Origin: Actinomycetales bacterium
GTDB taxonomy: Bacteria > Actinomycetota > Actinomycetes > Actinomycetales > BWSM-131
Direction: 5' to 3'
Assembly (NCBI GenBank): GCA_030149025.1
Contig: JASBSH010000002.1
Location: forward strand, 1 to 24,541
Length of the DNA stretch: 24,541 nt
In this document: in pieces, positions 21,508 to 24,541 of the stretch
How the letters are laid out: each line of letters begins with the position of its first letter
Position numbering within the stretch: the first letter of the stretch is position 1
Position numbers and translations under genes: made by a program
Notes under the pieces: model-generated
Told to the model about the DNA's origin: nothing
Database searches by the model: none
What the model saw: the letters and a program-made list of their open reading frames with translations, nothing else

Positions 21508-22863
21508 TCAGTACACGCCCTCGCCGTCCATGTCGAGGCCCTTGGTCTCGCGGCTGGTCGCGACGGCGATGACGGTGATGACCATGGTGACCACGAGGTA
21601 GCCGATGACGGCCGACACCCCCTGTCGGGAGACCAGCCACACCGCGATGAACGGCGCCGGGGCACCGGCGATGATCGACGACCCCTGGAACACCAGCGAG
21701 GAGCCTGCGTAGCGGTAGCGCGTGGGGAACAGCTCGGTGATCCAGGCTGCCTCCGGACCGGCCAGCATGCCGTGCAGGAAGGCGCCGACACAGATGCCCA
21801 CGTAGAGCAGCGGGAGGCTGCCGAATTGGGCCAGCCAGAAGAAGATCGGCGCCCAGACCACCAGAAGCACGGACGGCACGAGCATCGCGACCTTGCGCCC
21901 CACCTTGTCGGACCACCAGCCGCCGCCGATCATTCCGACGAACTGGCAGACCGATCCGATCGTCACGGCCTTGATCACATCGCCGCGGTCGAAGTCGACG
22001 TACGTGGTGGCGTAGGCGATCACGAAGACCGTGTAGATGTAGAACGCGATGTTCTCGCCGAGGCGCATGCCGAGGCCGTGCAGCACCGGCCGGGGCCGGC
22101 GGAGCGCCTCGAGGATGCTGGAGCGCGGGGCCTGCTCGGCCCGCTGCGCGGCATGCTCCTGAGCCGCCCTGAAAACGGGGGACTCCTCCACCCCCCGCCG
22201 CACCCAGAACCCGACGACGAGCAGCGGAATGGCGACCAGGAACGCGAGCCGCCAACCCCACTCGTCGAACGCGTCGCCTGGGAACAGCATCCCGATGATC
22301 GTCACCACGACGGTCGCCAGCACGGTCCCGGCGGGCGCTCCTGCCTGCGGCCAGGCCGCCCAGAAGCCGCGCCGCTTGGGTTCGCCGTACTCGCTGACGA
22401 GCAGCACCGCGGCACCGAACTCACCACCCAGCGCGAAGCCCTGGATCATGCGCAGAACGACGAGCATGACGGTCGCCCAGATCCCGACCTGCTGATACGT
22501 GGGCAGCAGTCCGATGGCCGCCGTGGCGGTGCCCAGCATGAGGAACGTGGTGACGAGCATCGGCTTGCGGCCGAGCCGGTCACCGAGGTGCCCGAAGACG
22601 ATGCCACCGAGGGGCCGCGCCAGGAAGCCCAGGCCCTGGGTCGCGAGGGCCATCAGCAGCTTGGCGATGCCGTCGTCGCCCGGGAAGAACAACGGCCCGA
22701 GAACGGTGGCCGCGAGGATCCCGTAGATCGCGAAGTCGTACCACTCCAGCACGGCGCCGGCCATGCTGCCCGTGAGGACACGCTTGAAGCTGGTCCGGGA
22801 CTCGCTGGCGAGGAGGGACGGCTGCGGCGGCCCAGCCGGCGCAGCGTTGGCGGTGGTTGCCAT
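21508..22863 (-). CDS. MHS-family MFS transporter (metabolite:H+ symporter)
   Basis: The 451-residue protein has 12 predicted helices and the metabolite:H+ symporter signature EWYDFAIYG (40-48), MFS motif A GHLGDRLGRKP (91-101), and RMIQGFALGGEFGAAVLL. The family imports citrate, proline/betaine, shikimate, alpha-ketoglutarate or aromatic acids; the substrate cannot be told. The ATG at 22863 has AAAGG about 8 nt upstream. It lies 133 bp downstream of the P450 gene on the same strand, so it may take up that enzyme's substrate or a related compound; this is inference only. An inverted repeat follows its stop. Confidence 0.93.
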   Translation of the reverse strand: MATTANAAPAGPPQPSLLASESRTSFKRVLTGSMAGAVLEWYDFAIYGILAATVLGPLFFPGDDGIAKLLMALATQGLGFLARPLGGIVFGHLGDRLGRKPMLVTTFLMLGTATAAIGLLPTYQQVGIWATVMLVVLRMIQGFALGGEFGAAVLLVSEYGEPKRRGFWAAWPQAGAPAGTVLATVVVTIIGMLFPGDAFDEWGWRLAFLVAIPLLVVGFWVRRGVEESPVFRAAQEHAAQRAEQAPRSSILEALRRPRPVLHGLGMRLGENIAFYIYTVFVIAYATTYVDFDRGDVIKAVTIGSVCQFVGMIGGGWWSDKVGRKVAMLVPSVLLVVWAPIFFWLAQFGSLPLLYVGICVGAFLHGMLAGPEAAWITELFPTRYRYAGSSLVFQGSSIIAGAPAPFIAVWLVSRQGVSAVIGYLVVTMVITVIAVATSRETKGLDMDGEGVY

Positions 22864-22942
22864 AGGGCACCTTTCGCGGGTGATTCGAGTACGGCGTGCC
22901 CAGGGGCAGGCGACGCCGCCGGTCCGGGAACCGGTCGTCGGG

Positions 22943-22982
22943 TGGGATAACGGGGCGGAGATATGGGGCTGGGATACGGGGG
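22943..22982. repeat. Three imperfect 13-14-bp repeats before the MHS transporter
   Basis: TGGGATAACGGGGC (22943), GGAGATATGGGGC (22957) and TGGGATACGGGGG (22970) are adjacent copies of a GGGATA-GGGG motif in the 133-bp gap between P450 and the transporter. They could be regulator-binding sites for the transporter gene; no palindromy is evident. Confidence 0.5.
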
Positions 22983-22996
22983 TGGCAGCTTCGCGG

Positions 22997-24541
22997 CTAC
23001 AACTGCAACGTCAGCTTGTTCCCGCAGGCACGGGAGCAGCAGGTCATCATCGACTTGCCTTCTGCTCGTTCGCTTTTGGTGAGCAGCATGTCGCGGTGGT
23101 CCACCTGGCCGTCGAGCACCGGTACCTCACAGGCACCGCAGAGCCCCTCCTCGCAGTCGCTCTCGACGTCGATGTTGGCGGCGCGAAGAGCCTGCAGCAC
23201 GGTCTGGTCCGCCCGGACGGGCAAGGTGAGGCCGGAGTCCTTGAGCTCGACCTCGAAGGCGTGCTCGACGGAGGGGTCGAGGGCCTCGAGCTTGGAGGTG
23301 AAGTGCTCGACGTGGAGGGTGTCGTCGGGCCAGCCGGCGGTCGCGTCCTCCAGAGCGCTGATCAGCCGGTCCGGTCCACAGGCGTACACCTGGGTTCCTT
23401 CGACGGCGCCGTCGAGGAGACTCGCGACGTCCAGCCGCGCGCCGGACGACTTCGGGTAGAGGCGCAACCGCTCGCCGTGGTCGGTCTTCAGCCGGTCCAC
23501 GAAGGCCATGGTCGCAAGATCCCTTCCCGCGTAGTGGATCTCGTACGAACGCCCGTCAGTCTTGAGCTTGTCGGCCATGGCGGCGATCGGGGTGACGCCG
23601 ATACCACCGGCGACCAGGACGTAGTGGCTGGCGTCCGGGTCGAGCTTGAAGTGGTTGCGCGGCCCCCGAATCTTCAGCGAGTCGCCCACGCGAACGCGGT
23701 CGTGGATGAACCGCGATCCTCCCCGGCTCTCGGGCTCACGCAGGACGGCGATGTCGTAGGTGTCGTCGTCCGGGTTGCCGCAGAGCGAGTACTGACGCGA
23801 GACGTCCCCGCAGTCGATGTCGACGTGCGCGCCCGGGGCCCACTTCGGCAGCGGACGGCCGGACGCGTCGGCGAGGGTGAGCCGGACGACGCCCTCGGCC
23901 TCCTGCTTCATCTCACGGACGACCATGGTCCGGGAGATGTTCTTCTTGGACGGCTCGCCGATCCGAACCGGTTGTGTCGCACCGAGGATCGACGGGTCGA
24001 GGCGCTCCGGGTTCTTGGCCGGGTCCCACTGGACCCACACGTGCTCGGGCCCGCGGAAGGAGGTGTTCGGCAGGTAGGTGAACTGCTGGCCGGGCACCAG
24101 CTCCATGTGGGGCAGCCGCTTGGTGAGCTCCTCGAGGAAGATCTGGATCTCCATGCGGGCGAGGTTCTTGCCCATGCACTGGTGGCTGCCGTACCCGAAC
24201 GTCAGGTGGTCGCTGGCGTTGTCGCGACGGACGTCCACGTCGTCGGGGTTGTCGAAGTGCCGCTCGTCGTGGTTCGCCGACGAGTTCACGATCAGAAGCT
24301 TCGACCCCTTGGGGATCGGCACTCCCCCGATCTCGGTGTCCTCGGTGACGAGCCTGCGCCAGGCCGCGACGGAACCGGAGTACCGCAGGCACTCCTCGAC
24401 CGCGTTGGGGATGAGGCTAGGGTCGGCGCAGATCTCCTCCCAGACCTCACGGTTCTCCAGCAGCAGCCGCATGGCGTTCGCCGAGGCGTGGGCGGTGGTC
24501 TCGTGGGCGGCGACGATGCCGGCCATCATCATCGAGTGCAG
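22997..24541 (-). CDS. Self-sufficient cytochrome P450 fused to FMN/2Fe-2S reductase (CYP116B-like), 5' end outside window
   Basis: One frame runs from the window edge (codons Leu-His-Ser before the first Met at 24532) to a TAG at 22997. The P450 part has the I-helix oxygen site AGIVAAHETTAHA, ExxR (EECLR) and the haem loop FGYGSHQCMGKNLAR, with the haem cysteine at 24176-24178. After a linker come FMN-binding RQYSLCG, the nicotinamide motif GGIGVTPI, and a C-terminal plant-type ferredoxin (CEEGLCGACEVPVLDG ... MMTCCSRA) with four cysteines. This order is that of CYP116B enzymes such as P450RhF, which need no separate redox partners. About 511 residues are visible; the missing N-terminus should be roughly 250-290 residues. 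The substrate is unknown; members hydroxylate or dealkylate aromatics and ethers. Confidence 0.94.
   Translation of the reverse strand: MHSMMMAGIVAAHETTAHASANAMRLLLENREVWEEICADPSLIPNAVEECLRYSGSVAAWRRLVTEDTEIGGVPIPKGSKLLIVNSSANHDERHFDNPDDVDVRRDNASDHLTFGYGSHQCMGKNLARMEIQIFLEELTKRLPHMELVPGQQFTYLPNTSFRGPEHVWVQWDPAKNPERLDPSILGATQPVRIGEPSKKNISRTMVVREMKQEAEGVVRLTLADASGRPLPKWAPGAHVDIDCGDVSRQYSLCGNPDDDTYDIAVLREPESRGGSRFIHDRVRVGDSLKIRGPRNHFKLDPDASHYVLVAGGIGVTPIAAMADKLKTDGRSYEIHYAGRDLATMAFVDRLKTDHGERLRLYPKSSGARLDVASLLDGAVEGTQVYACGPDRLISALEDATAGWPDDTLHVEHFTSKLEALDPSVEHAFEVELKDSGLTLPVRADQTVLQALRAANIDVESDCEEGLCGACEVPVLDGQVDHRDMLLTKSERAEGKSMMTCCSRACGNKLTLQL

Overview
The window is chromosomal DNA from a high-GC actinomycete, most like the Pseudonocardiaceae. 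The evidence is strong G/C bias at third codon positions, many GTG starts, an actinobacterial Rho with a long Arg/Asn/Asp-rich insertion, a DUF222/HNH (13E12-type) protein, a DUF3039 protein, and the order hom-thrC-thrB-rho-rpmE-prfA, which is the mycobacterial order. The genus is an inference. Almost every gene is on the minus strand; the clear exceptions are an Lrp/AsnC-type regulator and a guanidinium exporter near 13.5-14.5 kb.

Region by region (coordinates increase; minus-strand transcription runs the other way). 1-1.4 kb holds prfA and rpmE. 1.5-4.5 kb holds a damaged cassette between rpmE and rho: a collapsed sensor histidine kinase, a membrane family-2 glycosyltransferase with two compensating frameshifts, and a HEAT-repeat-type protein with an internal deletion. 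4.5-6.6 kb is rho. 6.8-8.4 kb is a DUF222/HNH protein inserted between thrB and rho, next to two 58-bp direct repeats. 8.6-11.9 kb is the threonine operon hom-thrC-thrB, tightly overlapped. 12.1-13.4 kb is 4-hydroxyphenylpyruvate dioxygenase, divergent from an Lrp/AsnC regulator. 14.1-14.5 kb is a guanidine-III-type riboswitch directly upstream of an SMR guanidinium exporter. 14.5-18.9 kb is a minus-strand operon DUF3039 - MFS exporter - superfamily 2 helicase - IclR regulator, two of whose junctions are GTGA overlaps. 19.0-21.4 kb is an operon of ACT-domain malic enzyme, VanZ-like protein and YqgE/AlgH protein. 21.5-24.5 kb is an MHS-family metabolite transporter and, running off the window edge, a self-sufficient cytochrome P450 fused to an FMN/2Fe-2S reductase (CYP116B-like).

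How the genes work together: hom, thrC and thrB make threonine from aspartate semialdehyde; rho, rpmE and prfA are transcription-termination and translation housekeeping genes; the riboswitch and SMR exporter form a self-contained guanidine-detoxification unit; hpd and the divergent Lrp regulator form a probable tyrosine-catabolism switch. The most notable signals are the riboswitch-exporter pair, the decaying cassette with its compensated frameshift, a dispersed CATGATCACCG element at four gene ends, 15-bp tandem repeats inside two different genes, and three genes whose -10 box sits 6-7 nt before the start codon (probable leaderless mRNAs). I found no tRNA, rRNA, CRISPR array or insertion sequence. 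No stretch over 300 bp lacks a gene or gene remnant.
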